Positions 1 to 9,216 are shown, counted from the first letter of the stretch. The stretch is 64,000 nucleotides of DNA from Novosphingobium sp. MD-1 (GCF_001014975.1 NZ_BBXA01000031.1:124001-188000); one strand, 5' to 3'. The notes: a model not told the origin generated them from the sequence alone. Numbers and translations are program-made.

Positions 1-106
1 CCTCCACCAGCGTGTTCCACTCGCCGCAATCGGCGCATTGCCCCTGCCAGCGGGGTGAAACGCTGCCGCAGGACTGGCAGACATAGCGGCGCTTGGGTTT
101 GGCCAT
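1..106 (-). CDS. radA: DNA repair protein RadA, N-terminal end only
   Basis: Partial gene cut by the left edge; only about 35 N-terminal codons are present, reading leftward from an ATG at 104-106. The peptide begins [14 protein letters not shown] and continues with a second Cys pair (CADCGEW). This is the C4 zinc-finger that opens RadA/Sms proteins, which are RecA-like ATPases that process branched recombination intermediates. The ATPase and Lon-like domains lie outside the window. Identification rests on the zinc-finger alone, but its sequence is very characteristic of RadA. Confidence 0.85.
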   Translation of the reverse strand, partial: MAKPKRRYVCQSCGSVSPRWQGQCADCGEWNTLVE

Positions 107-171
107 GGCCTGCGCTTAACGGGAACGTATCAGGAACGCAAGCCGCGTGATCGCCGCAACGCTCCTCGCCA

Positions 172-1500
172 TCATCCCTTGGGCATCAGCCGCATCGCCT
201 CGCTGGCCAGCGCTTCCGCGCCAGCGGCGATGACCTTGTCCGCCTCCGGCGCCCAGAACGGGCTGTGGAGCGATGGCAGCGCCCGTCCCTCGCGCTTCGC
301 CGCATCCAGTTCGCTGGCCGGGCGGCCGCCAACCCAGAAGATGGTTGCGCCCATGCGGTCGGGATCGGCGCGCCAGAACTCGCCGAAATCCTCGCCCGCC
401 ATCACGGGTGGCGTCTGCACCGCGCCCGTATCGCCAAACTGCCGCTTCATGTCGGCCAACACCCGCTGGCTGAACGCGGGCGGATTGAACGTGGCGCGGG
501 TATAGGGATCGAGCACCGAGACGACCGGCATCCGGTCCTGCGGCACGCCTGACGCCATCGCCTCGCCCGCCGCGATGCGGCGGATGCCGTCGAGCAGCAG
601 CTTGCGCTGTTCGTCGCTGTAGCTGCGCACGGTGAGCTGGAGCCTCGCCTCGTCGGGGATGATGTTGTGCTTGGCGCCGGCATGGAAGCTGCCGACGGTG
701 ACCACGCCCGGCTCGAACGGGCTGTTCTCGCGGCTGATCAGCGTCTGCAGGCGCATGACGATGGCGCTGGCCAGCACGATCGGGTCTTTCGTGGTCTGCG
801 GATAGGCGCCGTGCCCGCCGAGCCCCTTCACGGTGATGTCTACGCTGTCGACATTGGCAAGCGCGTACCCCGGCGTCACCCCGATAACGCCCGAAGGCAG
901 ATCGCCGGTATCGTGAAACGCCAGCGCGAAATCGGGCTTGGGAAAGCGGGTGAACAGGCCGTCCGCCAGCATCGCGCGCGCGCCGAGGCCGATTTCCTCC
1001 GCCGGTTGCCCGATCATCACCAGCGTGCCCGACCACGCATCGCGGTGCGCGGCCATCAGCTTGGCCACTTCCATCCACGCGGTCATATGCGTGTCGTGCC
1101 CGCAGGCGTGCATGATCCCGCTTTCGACGCCAGCGGTGGACGTGCCGCGATCCTTCGAGGCGAAAGGCAGCCCGGTCTGTTCGACCACCGGCAGCCCGTC
1201 CATGTCGGCGCGGACCAGCACGGTCGGGCCGGGGCCGTTGCGCAGCACCGCGACGACGCCAGTGCGGCCCACGTTCTCCGTCACCACGAACCCTGCCTTG
1301 CGCGCGGCGGCGGCCAGTTGCGCGGCAGACTTCACTTCCTGGAAGCTGAGTTCGGGATGCGCGTGCAGGGCGCGGTAGGTCTGCAACAGCCCCGGCAGAT
1401 CGGCAGCGATTTCCGCGCGCAGATCGGGCGCGGCAGCCTGAACGGCGGCGGGGATACAAAGAGCGGCGGCGCCGAGCGCCAGCAGGGAGCGGAACGTCAT
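172..1500 (-). CDS. Secreted M20-family amidohydrolase/peptidase
   Basis: 442 aa. A hydrophobic signal peptide occupies about residues 1-22 (ends ...PAAVQA), so the enzyme should be periplasmic. The M20/hippurate-hydrolase type metal site is visible: HACGHD around residues 131-136 and QPAEE around 166-169, with HPE near 48 and a later MAGEDFGEF segment typical of the amidohydrolase branch (AmhX, IAA-amino acid hydrolase, hippurate hydrolase). It probably cleaves an N-acyl amino acid or similar amide. The exact substrate cannot be read from sequence. The gene is monocistronic and runs toward radA, with 65 bp between its stop and the radA start. Confidence 0.88.
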   Translation of the reverse strand: MTFRSLLALGAAALCIPAAVQAAAPDLRAEIAADLPGLLQTYRALHAHPELSFQEVKSAAQLAAAARKAGFVVTENVGRTGVVAVLRNGPGPTVLVRADMDGLPVVEQTGLPFASKDRGTSTAGVESGIMHACGHDTHMTAWMEVAKLMAAHRDAWSGTLVMIGQPAEEIGLGARAMLADGLFTRFPKPDFALAFHDTGDLPSGVIGVTPGYALANVDSVDITVKGLGGHGAYPQTTKDPIVLASAIVMRLQTLISRENSPFEPGVVTVGSFHAGAKHNIIPDEARLQLTVRSYSDEQRKLLLDGIRRIAAGEAMASGVPQDRMPVVSVLDPYTRATFNPPAFSQRVLADMKRQFGDTGAVQTPPVMAGEDFGEFWRADPDRMGATIFWVGGRPASELDAAKREGRALPSLHSPFWAPEADKVIAAGAEALASEAMRLMPKG

Positions 1501-1632
1501 CGCACTACTCTATCGCCGCGCGGGGCTGGTGCAAACGTCCTTTCCCGGCCCCGAAGAAATGCTTTGTGGCAATGGCGGGCGCAGACCCCACATCGACCGC
1601 AGCATTGACACGGCAACAGGACAGGACGGATC

Positions 1633-1857
1633 ATGACGGACGCAGCAACGATCGACACCGCGCGTCGGGCCGCGGCGCAGCACTTGCGCGATGGCGGCTT
1701 CGAAACCGAGGCGACGATGGTATCCGAAGGGCGCGGCGACGATTTCGCCGAGGTGCGGATCGCCCTGTCGCTGCTGCGCATCCTGGGCGAGCGGCCCGCG
1801 CGCACCGCGCCGCCGGTCAAGCGCAACGGCCGGCGCCTTGTCGGCGAGGAGTGTTGA
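1633..1857 (+). CDS. Hypothetical protein, 74 aa
   Basis: Small charged, soluble protein with no signal peptide or membrane segment, starting MTDAATIDTARRAAAQHL. A predicted helix around residues 38-52 (EVRIALSLLRILGER) is the most regular part. I do not recognise a family. It is transcribed away from the M20 gene and toward the convergent tRNA-Leu. An imperfect direct repeat of GGAGTGTTGAG spans its stop codon (about 1849-1872), so its end may vary between strains. Coding status rests mainly on reading-frame length and codon bias like its neighbours. Confidence 0.5.
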   Translation: MTDAATIDTARRAAAQHLRDGGFETEATMVSEGRGDDFAEVRIALSLLRILGERPARTAPPVKRNGRRLVGEEC

Positions 1858-1907
1858 GTCGGGAGTGTTGAGGGGGGAGCGCTGAGGCTCCCTCGCTTTC
1901 AGGAGTG

Positions 1908-1993
1908 TGGTACGGGCGGCCGGACTCGAACCGGCATGTTGTCACCAACGGCGGATTTTGAATCCGCTGCGTCTACCATTCCGCCACGCCCGC
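1908..1993 (-). tRNA. tRNA-Leu (anticodon CAA)
   Basis: 86 nt including an encoded CCA. Acceptor arms GCGGGCG/CGCCCGT pair over seven positions (last one G-U). The anticodon stem GCGGA/TCCGC encloses loop TTCAAAA with anticodon CAA. A long variable arm and the T-arm GGTTCGAGTCC fit a class II leucine tRNA. After CCA, an RNA hairpin (GGGAGC/GCTCCC) about 15 nt downstream may end transcription. Confidence 0.96.
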
Positions 1994-2030
1994 GCGTTCG
2001 ACGAAAACCCGGACGTGCCGGAGAACGAAG

Positions 2031-2046
2031 GCGCCCTATAGGGCGC
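2031..2046 (-). promoter_or_regulatory. Probable tRNA-Leu promoter element (perfect palindrome)
   Basis: GCGCCCTATAGGGCGC is a perfect 16-bp palindrome about 40 bp upstream of the mature tRNA-Leu 5' end. Its CCTATAGGGCGC core recurs at 17731-17742, at a similar distance upstream of tRNA-Pro, preceded in both by a GGAAC-GC stretch. I read it as a -10 region followed by a GC-rich discriminator; this is inference from position and recurrence. Confidence 0.45.
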
Positions 2047-2093
2047 TGTTCCCCGGCAAGCCAGAGCCAATGTGCAAAATTTAGACGCGCCGG

Positions 2094-2918
2094 TCAGCGA
2101 GCCTTGAGCGCGCCAGCCACCAGCTTGTGCAGCTTGGAATGGAGCGCATCGTTGCCGGCCAGGACGGTTTCGTCGCAGATCGGCAGCGAACGGCCCTTGT
2201 AGTCCGAAACGAAACCGCCGGCTTCGCGCACCAGCAGGCATCCGGCCGCGCTGTCCCACGGTTGCAGGCTGCTTTCCCAGAACCCGTCGTAACGGCCGGC
2301 GGCCACCCACGCGAGATCCAGCGAAGCCGCGCCGAAGCGACGGATGCCGGCCACGCGCGGGCCAAGCTCGTGGTAGATGCGGGTCCATTCGCCCATGTCG
2401 CCCCGGCCCGCGAAGGGAACGCCGGTGGCGATCAGCGCCTCGTCCAGATGGCGGCGCGCCGAAACGCGCAGGCGGCGGTCCTGCAACCATGCGCCCCGGG
2501 TCTTTTCGGCCCAGAAGCTCTCGTCGGTCACGGGCTGATAGACGATGCCGGCGGTCACTTCGCCCCAGCCCCTGCCGTCCAGCGTCGGTTCCTGCACCGC
2601 GATCGAGATCGCGAAATGCGGGATGCCGTGGAGGAAGTTGCTGGTGCCGTCGAGCGGGTCGACGATGAAGCGCGGCTTGCCGGGCTCGCCCGCGATCTCG
2701 CCGCCTTCCTCCATCAGGAAGCCCCAGTCCGGCCGCGCCTGACGCAGTTCGTCCCAGATCGTCCGTTCGGCGGCCTGATCCGCCTTGGACACGAAGTCGG
2801 CCGGCCCCTTGCGGCTGACCTGGAGATGTTCGACTTCGCCAAAGTCACGGCGCAGGCGCGTGCCGGCCTTGCGGGCGGCACGTTCCATCACGCGGATCAG
2901 TCCGGAAATTGCGGCCAT
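2094..2918 (-). CDS. suhB: Inositol monophosphatase family protein (SuhB-like)
   Basis: 274 aa, the usual family size. Lithium-sensitive phosphatase motifs are in order: metal-binding EE in FLMEEGG (about 70-73), DPLDGTSNF (about 87-95) and WDSAAG in the C-terminal third. It hydrolyses inositol-1-phosphate or related sugar/nucleotide phosphates; in proteobacteria SuhB also assists rRNA transcription antitermination. The gene begins 6 bp after the efp stop on the same strand, so the two are probably co-transcribed. Substrate preference cannot be fixed from sequence. Confidence 0.9.
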   Translation of the reverse strand: MAAISGLIRVMERAARKAGTRLRRDFGEVEHLQVSRKGPADFVSKADQAAERTIWDELRQARPDWGFLMEEGGEIAGEPGKPRFIVDPLDGTSNFLHGIPHFAISIAVQEPTLDGRGWGEVTAGIVYQPVTDESFWAEKTRGAWLQDRRLRVSARRHLDEALIATGVPFAGRGDMGEWTRIYHELGPRVAGIRRFGAASLDLAWVAAGRYDGFWESSLQPWDSAAGCLLVREAGGFVSDYKGRSLPICDETVLAGNDALHSKLHKLVAGALKAR

Positions 2919-2924
2919 CGTGGA

Positions 2925-3488
2925 TCAGCCCGCCTTGCCGACGTAGGAACGTTCGTACACGTCCACGACGATGCGCGTGCCGCTTTCGATGTGCGGCGGC
3001 ACCATCACGCGCACCCCGTTGTCGAGGATCGCGGGCTTGTAGCTCGAAGAGGCGGTCTGGCCCTTCACCACGGCGTCGGCCTCGACGATCGTGGCTTCGA
3101 CCTGTTCCGGCAGCTGCACCGAGATCGGGCGTTCGTCGTACATTTCGAGCAGCACGGTCATGCCGTCCTGCAGGAACGCGGCGGCATCGCCGAGAAGATC
3201 GCTGGGCAGCGTGATCTGGTCGTAGGTTTCCACGTCCATGAACACCAGGTCATCGCCTTCGGCATAAAGGAACTGGAAGTCCTTGGTATCGAGGCGGACG
3301 CGCTCGACCGTGTCGGCGCTGCGGAACCGAACGTTGGTCTTGCGGCCGTCGATGAGGTTCTTCATCTCGACCTGCATAAAGGCACCGCCCTTGCCGGGCT
3401 GGGTGTGCTGGGTCTTGGCAACTTTCCAGATGCCCTTTTCGTATTCCAGGATATTGCCCGGACGGATGTCCACGCCGCTGATCTTCAT
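2925..3488 (-). CDS. efp: Translation elongation factor P
   Basis: 187 aa, full length. The KOW-like domain I opens [19 protein letters not shown] and carries the modification-loop lysine in QPGKGGAF (about residue 33), the equivalent of the beta-lysylated Lys34 of E. coli. Domains II and III follow, with the conserved tail motif [23 protein letters not shown] relieves ribosome stalling at polyproline stretches. No epmA/epmB modification genes lie in this window. The gene is followed closely by suhB and is divergent from the small exported protein at 3585. Confidence 0.97.
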
Positions 3489-3584
3489 GATGGAAAGAGC
3501 CTTACCGTGAGTAGGGAAGCGCGCGCCTTAGCCGCTGTGGCCGATTGCTTCAAGCGGCAGCCGCGTGCTAGCGCGATATCCGTC

Positions 3585-4013
3585 ATGAACCGTCGTCTTT
3601 TCCCTGCCTCGCTCGCCGTGATCGGCGCGCTTGTCGTCACGGCTCCGGTTGAGGCCGTTCCGGGCGGCCCGATCCACACCTTGCTGCGCGGGCGCTGGAT
3701 CTGCGAACTGCCGGGCGATGCCGAAATGCAGCCGACCGCGCTGCCCGGCGACAGCTTCCGCGCAATTCCGGATTCGAGCTACCAGATGGCCGACGGAAAG
3801 CGCGGCACCTACGCGCTGTTCGGCCGTATCCTGACGATGACGAGCGGCCCGCTGAAAGGCCGGCGTTATCAGTTGAACAACCGCGCGATGGCGCGGCAGA
3901 TCGACGCGGCAGGCGAGTTCATCGGGCCACGCTGCATCCACGCGGGCACGCCGACCGGAGTCGACGCGGGCGACGATTCGTCCGGGTCCGACAGCGGCAA
4001 CTCTGACATCTGA
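3585..4013 (+). CDS. Hypothetical exported protein
   Basis: 142 aa starting MNRRLFPASLAVIGALVV, with a clear signal peptide that should be cut after about residue 25 (APVEA). The mature part is compact, has two Cys (RWICELPG and GPRCIH) that could form a disulfide, and ends in an acidic Ser/Asp/Gly-rich tail. I do not recognise a named family. It is divergent from efp and stops 6 bp before the convergent OPT gene. Likely a small periplasmic protein of unknown function. Confidence 0.65.
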   Translation: MNRRLFPASLAVIGALVVTAPVEAVPGGPIHTLLRGRWICELPGDAEMQPTALPGDSFRAIPDSSYQMADGKRGTYALFGRILTMTSGPLKGRRYQLNNRAMARQIDAAGEFIGPRCIHAGTPTGVDAGDDSSGSDSGNSDI

Positions 4014-4019
4014 CCCGGA

Positions 4020-5981
4020 TCAGCGGGCGGCGCCATCGCGCCGCATCCGCCAGTAGGCATAGCCCACCAGCCCGCCAAACACCGCAATGCCCAGCGGCAT
4101 GGCCACGGGGTTTGCGTGAACGATCGCCAGCGAATCGGGGTCGTTGGTGGCAGCCACGATCGCGGCATAGGCAATGTTGAACAGGCCATCGCCAACGATC
4201 AGGCCGGTGGCGGTCAGCACGCCCATGCGTTCGGCCAGTTCCGGATCGGCCTGCCGCGTGGCCCAGCGGTTGTAGAGATGGCCCAGGATCGCGCCGATCA
4301 CGACCATCCCGGTGGTCTGCGTGGGCAGGTACATGCCCATGCCGACGGCGAGCGGCGGTAAGGCACCACGGCCCGACCGGCGCAGCGCGCCATCGACCGC
4401 CAGCGCCACCACGCCGATTGCCGCACCCAGACCCACGAGGTTCCAATCGAGGCTGCCGCCCAGCACGCCTTGCGCGATGGTGGAGATCAGCGCGGCCTGT
4501 GGCGCCGCCAGCGCGTTTTCGCCCGCCCCCGGCGCGCCAAGGAACCCGAAGGTGCCGTTGAGCAGATCAAGGATGGGCGGGATCACCAGCGCGCCGAACA
4601 GCACGCCCAGCACGAGCGCGACTTGCTGACGCCATGGCGTCGCCCCGACAAGCTGGCCGGTCTTGAGGTCCTGCAGGTTGTCGTTGGAAATCGTGGCCAC
4701 GCCGAACACGATCGCGGTGACGAACAGCGCGAAGGCGACCAGCGCCTTGGTTGCCGCCGCATCCCCACCCCGCCCGTACAGCGCCAGCAAGATCAGCGAG
4801 ATGCCCAGGGCGGCGAGGATGCCAACGCCCGAGATCGGGCTGTTCGACGCGCCGATCAGCCCGGCCATATAGCCGCAAACCGAAGCGATGAAGATACCGG
4901 CGACCAGCACATAGAGCACGGCGGCCGCCAGCCCGATCCCGAGCGATTCAGCGACCGGGCCGCCGGCCGCGAAATCGGCCAGCAACAGCGCGATCGGCAC
5001 CATCGACAGCAGGATCGTGCCGCCCACCAGGCCGATCGGCAGGTCACGCTCGGTGATGTCCAACGAGGCGTAGCCCGCCTGCTTGCGCGCCCGGCTGGCG
5101 GCGATGGCTCCGGCCACGCCGCGCACGATCGGGCCGATCACGCGCAGCAGCGTCCAGATCGCCGCCACGCCGATGGCCCCCGCGCCGACGAAGCGGATGC
5201 GCTGGCGGAACACGGTGGAGATGAAATCGGCGAGTTCGGTCCCCGTCGGGGGGCCGCCGGCGGTCAACACCGGCAGCAGCACGCCGAAGCTGATGACGAT
5301 GCCCACCAGCATGGCGATGCCCACTGCCAACCCGACGAGATGCCCGACCCCGACGAGCGCCATCGACAGTCCGCCGCCGAACGCGGTGCCGCCCGCGCCG
5401 ACGCGGATCAGGGTCGAGGCTTCCTCCGCCACCAGCTTGAGCTTGGCGAGCAGCGGATAGAGCGCCGCCAGCAGCGCCCCGCACATCACCGCCGCCAGCC
5501 CGCGCCGGTTTTCTTCCGCGCCGCCGACACCCGCGCCGACCTTGAGCACTTCCGCCGCGGCCACGCCTTCGGGATAGGGCAGGTCCGATCCGGTCACCAG
5601 CGCGCGGCGCAGCGGCACTGAATACATCACGCCCAGGATTCCGCCGACCGCGATCACCGCGACGGATTCCCAATAGGGAAAGCCCGTCCACCACCCGATC
5701 ATGACCAGGCCCGGCAGCACGAACACGATGGCCGAAAGCGTGCCCGCCGAACTGGCGATCGTCTGGACGATGTTGTTTTCCTGGATCGTCGCGCCCGAAA
5801 GCAGCCGCAGCACGGCCATGGAAATCACCGCGGCCGGGATCGAGGTGGCGAACGTCAGCCCGATGCGCAGGCCAAGATAGACGTTGGCCGCCGTGAACAC
5901 GACCGTCAGCACCGCGCCAAGCACCACGCCGCGCAGGGTCAGTTCCCGGACCGGCCCCGTGCCCGATTCGCCTGCGCTCAT
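4020..5981 (-). CDS. OPT family oligopeptide transporter
   Basis: 653 aa integral membrane protein made almost entirely of hydrophobic segments, consistent with the 14-16 helices of the OPT superfamily. Family-typical stretches are NVYLGLRIGLTFATSIPAAV near the N-terminus, ENNIVQTIASSAGTLSA, and SNDNLQDLKTGQLVGATPW in the middle. Bacterial members are proton-coupled importers of peptides or, in some cases, metal chelates. The gene stands alone; upstream (6010-6040) lies a repeated GTTGACA-type sequence. Substrate is unknown. Confidence 0.9.
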   Translation of the reverse strand: MSAGESGTGPVRELTLRGVVLGAVLTVVFTAANVYLGLRIGLTFATSIPAAVISMAVLRLLSGATIQENNIVQTIASSAGTLSAIVFVLPGLVMIGWWTGFPYWESVAVIAVGGILGVMYSVPLRRALVTGSDLPYPEGVAAAEVLKVGAGVGGAEENRRGLAAVMCGALLAALYPLLAKLKLVAEEASTLIRVGAGGTAFGGGLSMALVGVGHLVGLAVGIAMLVGIVISFGVLLPVLTAGGPPTGTELADFISTVFRQRIRFVGAGAIGVAAIWTLLRVIGPIVRGVAGAIAASRARKQAGYASLDITERDLPIGLVGGTILLSMVPIALLLADFAAGGPVAESLGIGLAAAVLYVLVAGIFIASVCGYMAGLIGASNSPISGVGILAALGISLILLALYGRGGDAAATKALVAFALFVTAIVFGVATISNDNLQDLKTGQLVGATPWRQQVALVLGVLFGALVIPPILDLLNGTFGFLGAPGAGENALAAPQAALISTIAQGVLGGSLDWNLVGLGAAIGVVALAVDGALRRSGRGALPPLAVGMGMYLPTQTTGMVVIGAILGHLYNRWATRQADPELAERMGVLTATGLIVGDGLFNIAYAAIVAATNDPDSLAIVHANPVAMPLGIAVFGGLVGYAYWRMRRDGAAR

Positions 5982-6127
5982 GCTCGATCTCCGTTCAGGA
6001 AACTCCGCCTTTTCCTGACGAAGTTGACAAAGTTGACACGGTCCAGCGGAAAGGATCGCCCCTTCCCCGCGCGGACTTCGCAGGCCCTGTCTGGCATGGT
6101 GCGGCGGATTAGGAAAGCGGGGCGCCG

Positions 6128-6850
6128 TTAGCCGTGCTGGCCCCCATGTTGACGGCGCACTTCCTCGACTCGTCCGTCGAGCATCGTCACGCGCACATCA
6201 GCCACCTCGGCAATGCCGGTATCGTGGGTGACGCAGACCACCGCCCGGCCCTGTTCGTGCGCCAACGTGCGGAACAGGTCGACCACGCGCGCCGAATTGG
6301 TGGAATCGAGATTGCCGGTCGGCTCGTCGCCCAGGATCAGCGCGGGATCGTTGGCCAATGCGCGCGCGATGGCGACGCGCTGGCGTTCGCCGCCGGAGAG
6401 CTTATCGGGGGACTTCAGCACCTTTTCGCCCAGGCCCACGTCAGCGAGCAGCGTCCGCGCGCGCGCATCGGCCTCGGCGCTGGACAGCGTCCCGAGCCGG
6501 CGGATCGGCAGCATCACGTTTTCCAGCGCGTTGAATTCGGGCAGCAGGAAATGGAACTGGAACACGAAGCCGAAGTGTTCGAGCCGGATGCGCGCACGCT
6601 CGTCGCCCGAAAGCGGCGTCATGTCTCGTCCTTCGAACAGCAGCCGTCCCTGCGTAGGCCGGTCGATCAGGCCCAGCAGGTACAGCAGCGACGACTTGCC
6701 GCAGCCCGAAGGCCCGACGATGGCGGTGAAGCACCCGGGCTGGATGGCAAGGTCCGCGCGGTCCACCAGCGTCACCGGGGGATCGACCGGCAGCCGACGG
6801 GTAAGTCCTTCGGCGACAAGGACGGGCCGGTCCGGGGCGGGCGCGTTCAC
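6128..6850 (-). CDS. ABC exporter ATP-binding protein (MacB/LolD class)
   Basis: 240 aa from a GTG start (6848-6850) that overlaps the permease stop as GTGA; a longer reading from upstream would run into the permease gene. Walker A is GPSGCGKSS (about 46-54), the signature LSGGERQRVAIARAL follows, and Walker B is LILGDEPTGNLD. The short loop after Walker B and the FQFHFLLPEFNALENVMLP Q-loop stretch place it in the LolD/MacB family that powers FtsX-type permeases. Last gene of the adaptor-permease-ATPase operon. Confidence 0.92.
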   Translation of the reverse strand: MNAPAPDRPVLVAEGLTRRLPVDPPVTLVDRADLAIQPGCFTAIVGPSGCGKSSLLYLLGLIDRPTQGRLLFEGRDMTPLSGDERARIRLEHFGFVFQFHFLLPEFNALENVMLPIRRLGTLSSAEADARARTLLADVGLGEKVLKSPDKLSGGERQRVAIARALANDPALILGDEPTGNLDSTNSARVVDLFRTLAHEQGRAVVCVTHDTGIAEVADVRVTMLDGRVEEVRRQHGGQHG

Positions 6851-8097
6851 ATCGCCCCCCGCAGGATGTCCACGGGATCGACCTTGGCCGATTTGCGCGC
6901 GGGCAGCCACGCCGCCACGCCGCCCGCCAGCAGCGAGGCCGCCGCCGCGATCAGGTATTGCCGGGGACTGCGGTCGATCGGGATCGACTGGTCCTCGCCC
7001 CCGATGGAAAAGCGCAGCGAACCGAGAATGCTCATCAGCGCATAGCCGAGCAACCAGCCCAGCAGCACGCCGATCACCGCCAGCGCAAGCCCTTCGACGA
7101 CGAACACGATCTGCAGGTCCGCTTCCGAAAAGCCCATCGACCGCAGGATCGCGATGTCGCGCCGCTTGTCGGCCACGCTGTTGGAAACGGCGGTGTAGAT
7201 GCCGAAGCTCGCCACCAGCAGGATCGCGGAAACCACGGTGTACATGATGATGTTGCGCGTCACCAACAGCGAGAGGAAATCGGACGAGCGTTCCTGCCAG
7301 CTTTCCGCCTTGTAGCCATAGCGTTGCTCCAGCGTGCGGGCGACATCCTGCGCGGTATAGGGATCGCTCAGCTTGATGCCGATGCGGTTGATGATGAACG
7401 GGCGGCCGAGCAGCGATTGCGCCTCGCGCAGCAGCATGTAGCCGTTGGACGAGCCGAGCTGCGAATTGCCCTTCTTGACCAGGCCGACGATGCGCAGCGA
7501 GCGCGTGGTGCCCGATGCCGCCGTCGCGCCGACGATGTCGCCCATGTTGAGGCCGAGCCGGCTGGCCAGTTCCTCGCCGATGATAACGCCACCCTGCACG
7601 CGCTCCAGATCGTCGAGATGCCCGGCGCGCAGCTTGTCGGAAATGGTGCTGACGCGGGATTCCAGCGCAGGATCGATGCCGATCACGCCCAGCGGCTCCT
7701 CGCGCCCGCCAAGCCGCAGCGTGACCGCACCCGAAAGGCTGGGCGAGACGACCGCGCCGGGGATGGCGGCGGCGCTGGCCATCACCGCCTGCCAGTCCTT
7801 GATACCGCGCACCTCGTTGCGGACCTTGTAGCCGTGCAGCACCACGGCGCCGTCGGGAAAGGCGCGCCGCCCCGGCTGCGGCGCCGGGCTGCGCAATTCG
7901 TCGGAAATGATGATGTGCGGGGCCACGTCGATCAATTGCCGCACGAAGTCGGCCTGGCTGCCGACCATCAGCGCCGACACCGCCAGGAAGAATCCGACGC
8001 CCACCGCCACGCCGCTGGTCGCCACCAGCGTTTGCCGCTGCCGCATCAGCAGGTGGCGCGAGGCGATGTGCAGCAGCAGGAGCAGGCGGCCGATCAC
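6847..8097 (-). CDS. FtsX-type ABC permease (MacB/LolC-like)
   Basis: 416 aa. One N-terminal transmembrane helix (about 17-45), a large periplasmic MacB-type domain, and three C-terminal helices with the RRDIAILRSMGFSEADLQ coupling motif facing the ATPase. It starts with GTG overlapping the adaptor stop (GTGA at 8094-8097), pointing to translational coupling. Proteins of this class do not move substrate through the bilayer themselves but transmit ATP-driven motion to the periplasm (mechanotransmission), for example in macrolide, toxin or lipoprotein export. Cargo is unknown. Confidence 0.9.
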   Translation of the reverse strand: MIGRLLLLLHIASRHLLMRQRQTLVATSGVAVGVGFFLAVSALMVGSQADFVRQLIDVAPHIIISDELRSPAPQPGRRAFPDGAVVLHGYKVRNEVRGIKDWQAVMASAAAIPGAVVSPSLSGAVTLRLGGREEPLGVIGIDPALESRVSTISDKLRAGHLDDLERVQGGVIIGEELASRLGLNMGDIVGATAASGTTRSLRIVGLVKKGNSQLGSSNGYMLLREAQSLLGRPFIINRIGIKLSDPYTAQDVARTLEQRYGYKAESWQERSSDFLSLLVTRNIIMYTVVSAILLVASFGIYTAVSNSVADKRRDIAILRSMGFSEADLQIVFVVEGLALAVIGVLLGWLLGYALMSILGSLRFSIGGEDQSIPIDRSPRQYLIAAAASLLAGGVAAWLPARKSAKVDPVDILRGAM

Positions 8098-9134
8098 GGG
8101 GTCTTGATCCTGACCTTCCGTCCTTCCGCGAGGTCGGCCGGCGGGGCGACGACCACCGTCTCGCCCGCGCGCAGCCCGCTCACGATCTCCACCATGTCGT
8201 TAGCCTCGATCCCGCGCCGGATGGTACGAGCATGGACCTGTCCGTCCGTCACCACCCACAGGCGATCGCCGGCCAGCGCGGTTGCCGGCACCAGCACCGC
8301 GCGTTGCGTGCTGCGCGTGACGACGTTGACCTCCAGCGTGATGCCCAGCGGCAGGTCGCCCGCGCTTTCGGGCAGCAGGCGCACGCGGAAGGCGCGGGCG
8401 TTGGGATCGCCGCTCGGGGTGACTTCATGGACGCGCGCATGGATCACGCGGCCGGGCCAGGCATCGCTGGACATCAGCGCGTCCTGGCCGACGCGGACCC
8501 GCGTGATGTCGCGTTCGTCCACTGTCGCGGTGATGCGGATGCGCGCCGGATCGCCCAGCAGGATCAGCACGCGCGTGGGCGTGGCGAGATCGCCCGGCTC
8601 GACATCGCGCTTGGTAACCACGCCGTCGGTATTGGCGCGCACGACAAGCTGGTCGCGCCGGGCAACGGCGGTGCGTTCGCCGGCGCGGGCTGCATCGGCG
8701 CTGGCGACGGCCTGATCGCGCGCGGCGCGGGTCATCCAGCCCTGGCGATAGAGCGTTACCGTGCGGCGTTCGGTTTCCTCGGCCGCGCGCCGCTGCGCCG
8801 CCGCCTGATCGAGCAGGCCGCGTTGTTCGTCATCGACAAGGAGAACCAGCGGCTGGCCGCGCCGCACCCGGTCCCCTTCGGACACGAGCACTTGCGCTAC
8901 TGGCGCGGTGATGCGGGCGGCGACCGATACCGGCTGCTGAGCCTCGACATAGCCGGTGGCATAGACGAGGTCCGCCGCCGGCCCGATCCGCGCCTTGGCG
9001 ACCTCCACCGCGGGTGGCCGGGCCCGCCACGCCAGTCCGCCGGCAATCGCGCCCGCCAGCAGCAGTACCACCACGATCCAGACCAGCCAGCGCTTCCGTC
9101 CCACGCACCGTACCCCATGTCCGCCAGGGCCCAC
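8094..9134 (-). CDS. Periplasmic adaptor (HlyD/MacA-type membrane fusion protein)
   Basis: 346 aa from a GTG at 9132-9134; a second GTG at 9102-9104 is a possible alternative. N-terminal membrane anchor RWLVWIVVVLLLAGAIAGGL, then a biotinyl-lipoyl-like domain split by a short coiled hairpin rich in Ala/Arg/Gln (about 110-160), then beta-barrel and membrane-proximal domains (GLRAGETVVVAPP near the end). First gene of an operon with an FtsX permease and ATPase, so it probably links them to an outer membrane channel; no TolC-like gene lies next to it. Confidence 0.88.
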   Translation of the reverse strand: MGPGGHGVRCVGRKRWLVWIVVVLLLAGAIAGGLAWRARPPAVEVAKARIGPAADLVYATGYVEAQQPVSVAARITAPVAQVLVSEGDRVRRGQPLVLLVDDEQRGLLDQAAAQRRAAEETERRTVTLYRQGWMTRAARDQAVASADAARAGERTAVARRDQLVVRANTDGVVTKRDVEPGDLATPTRVLILLGDPARIRITATVDERDITRVRVGQDALMSSDAWPGRVIHARVHEVTPSGDPNARAFRVRLLPESAGDLPLGITLEVNVVTRSTQRAVLVPATALAGDRLWVVTDGQVHARTIRRGIEANDMVEIVSGLRAGETVVVAPPADLAEGRKVRIKTP

Positions 9135-9216
9135 GCGCCCTTCGGATTTCCGGTCATTGGCGTGCTACGTGCGCCCGCGCCTTGCGTTGGGTCAAGCGCG
9201 GAACGGTGTCCGCTGC

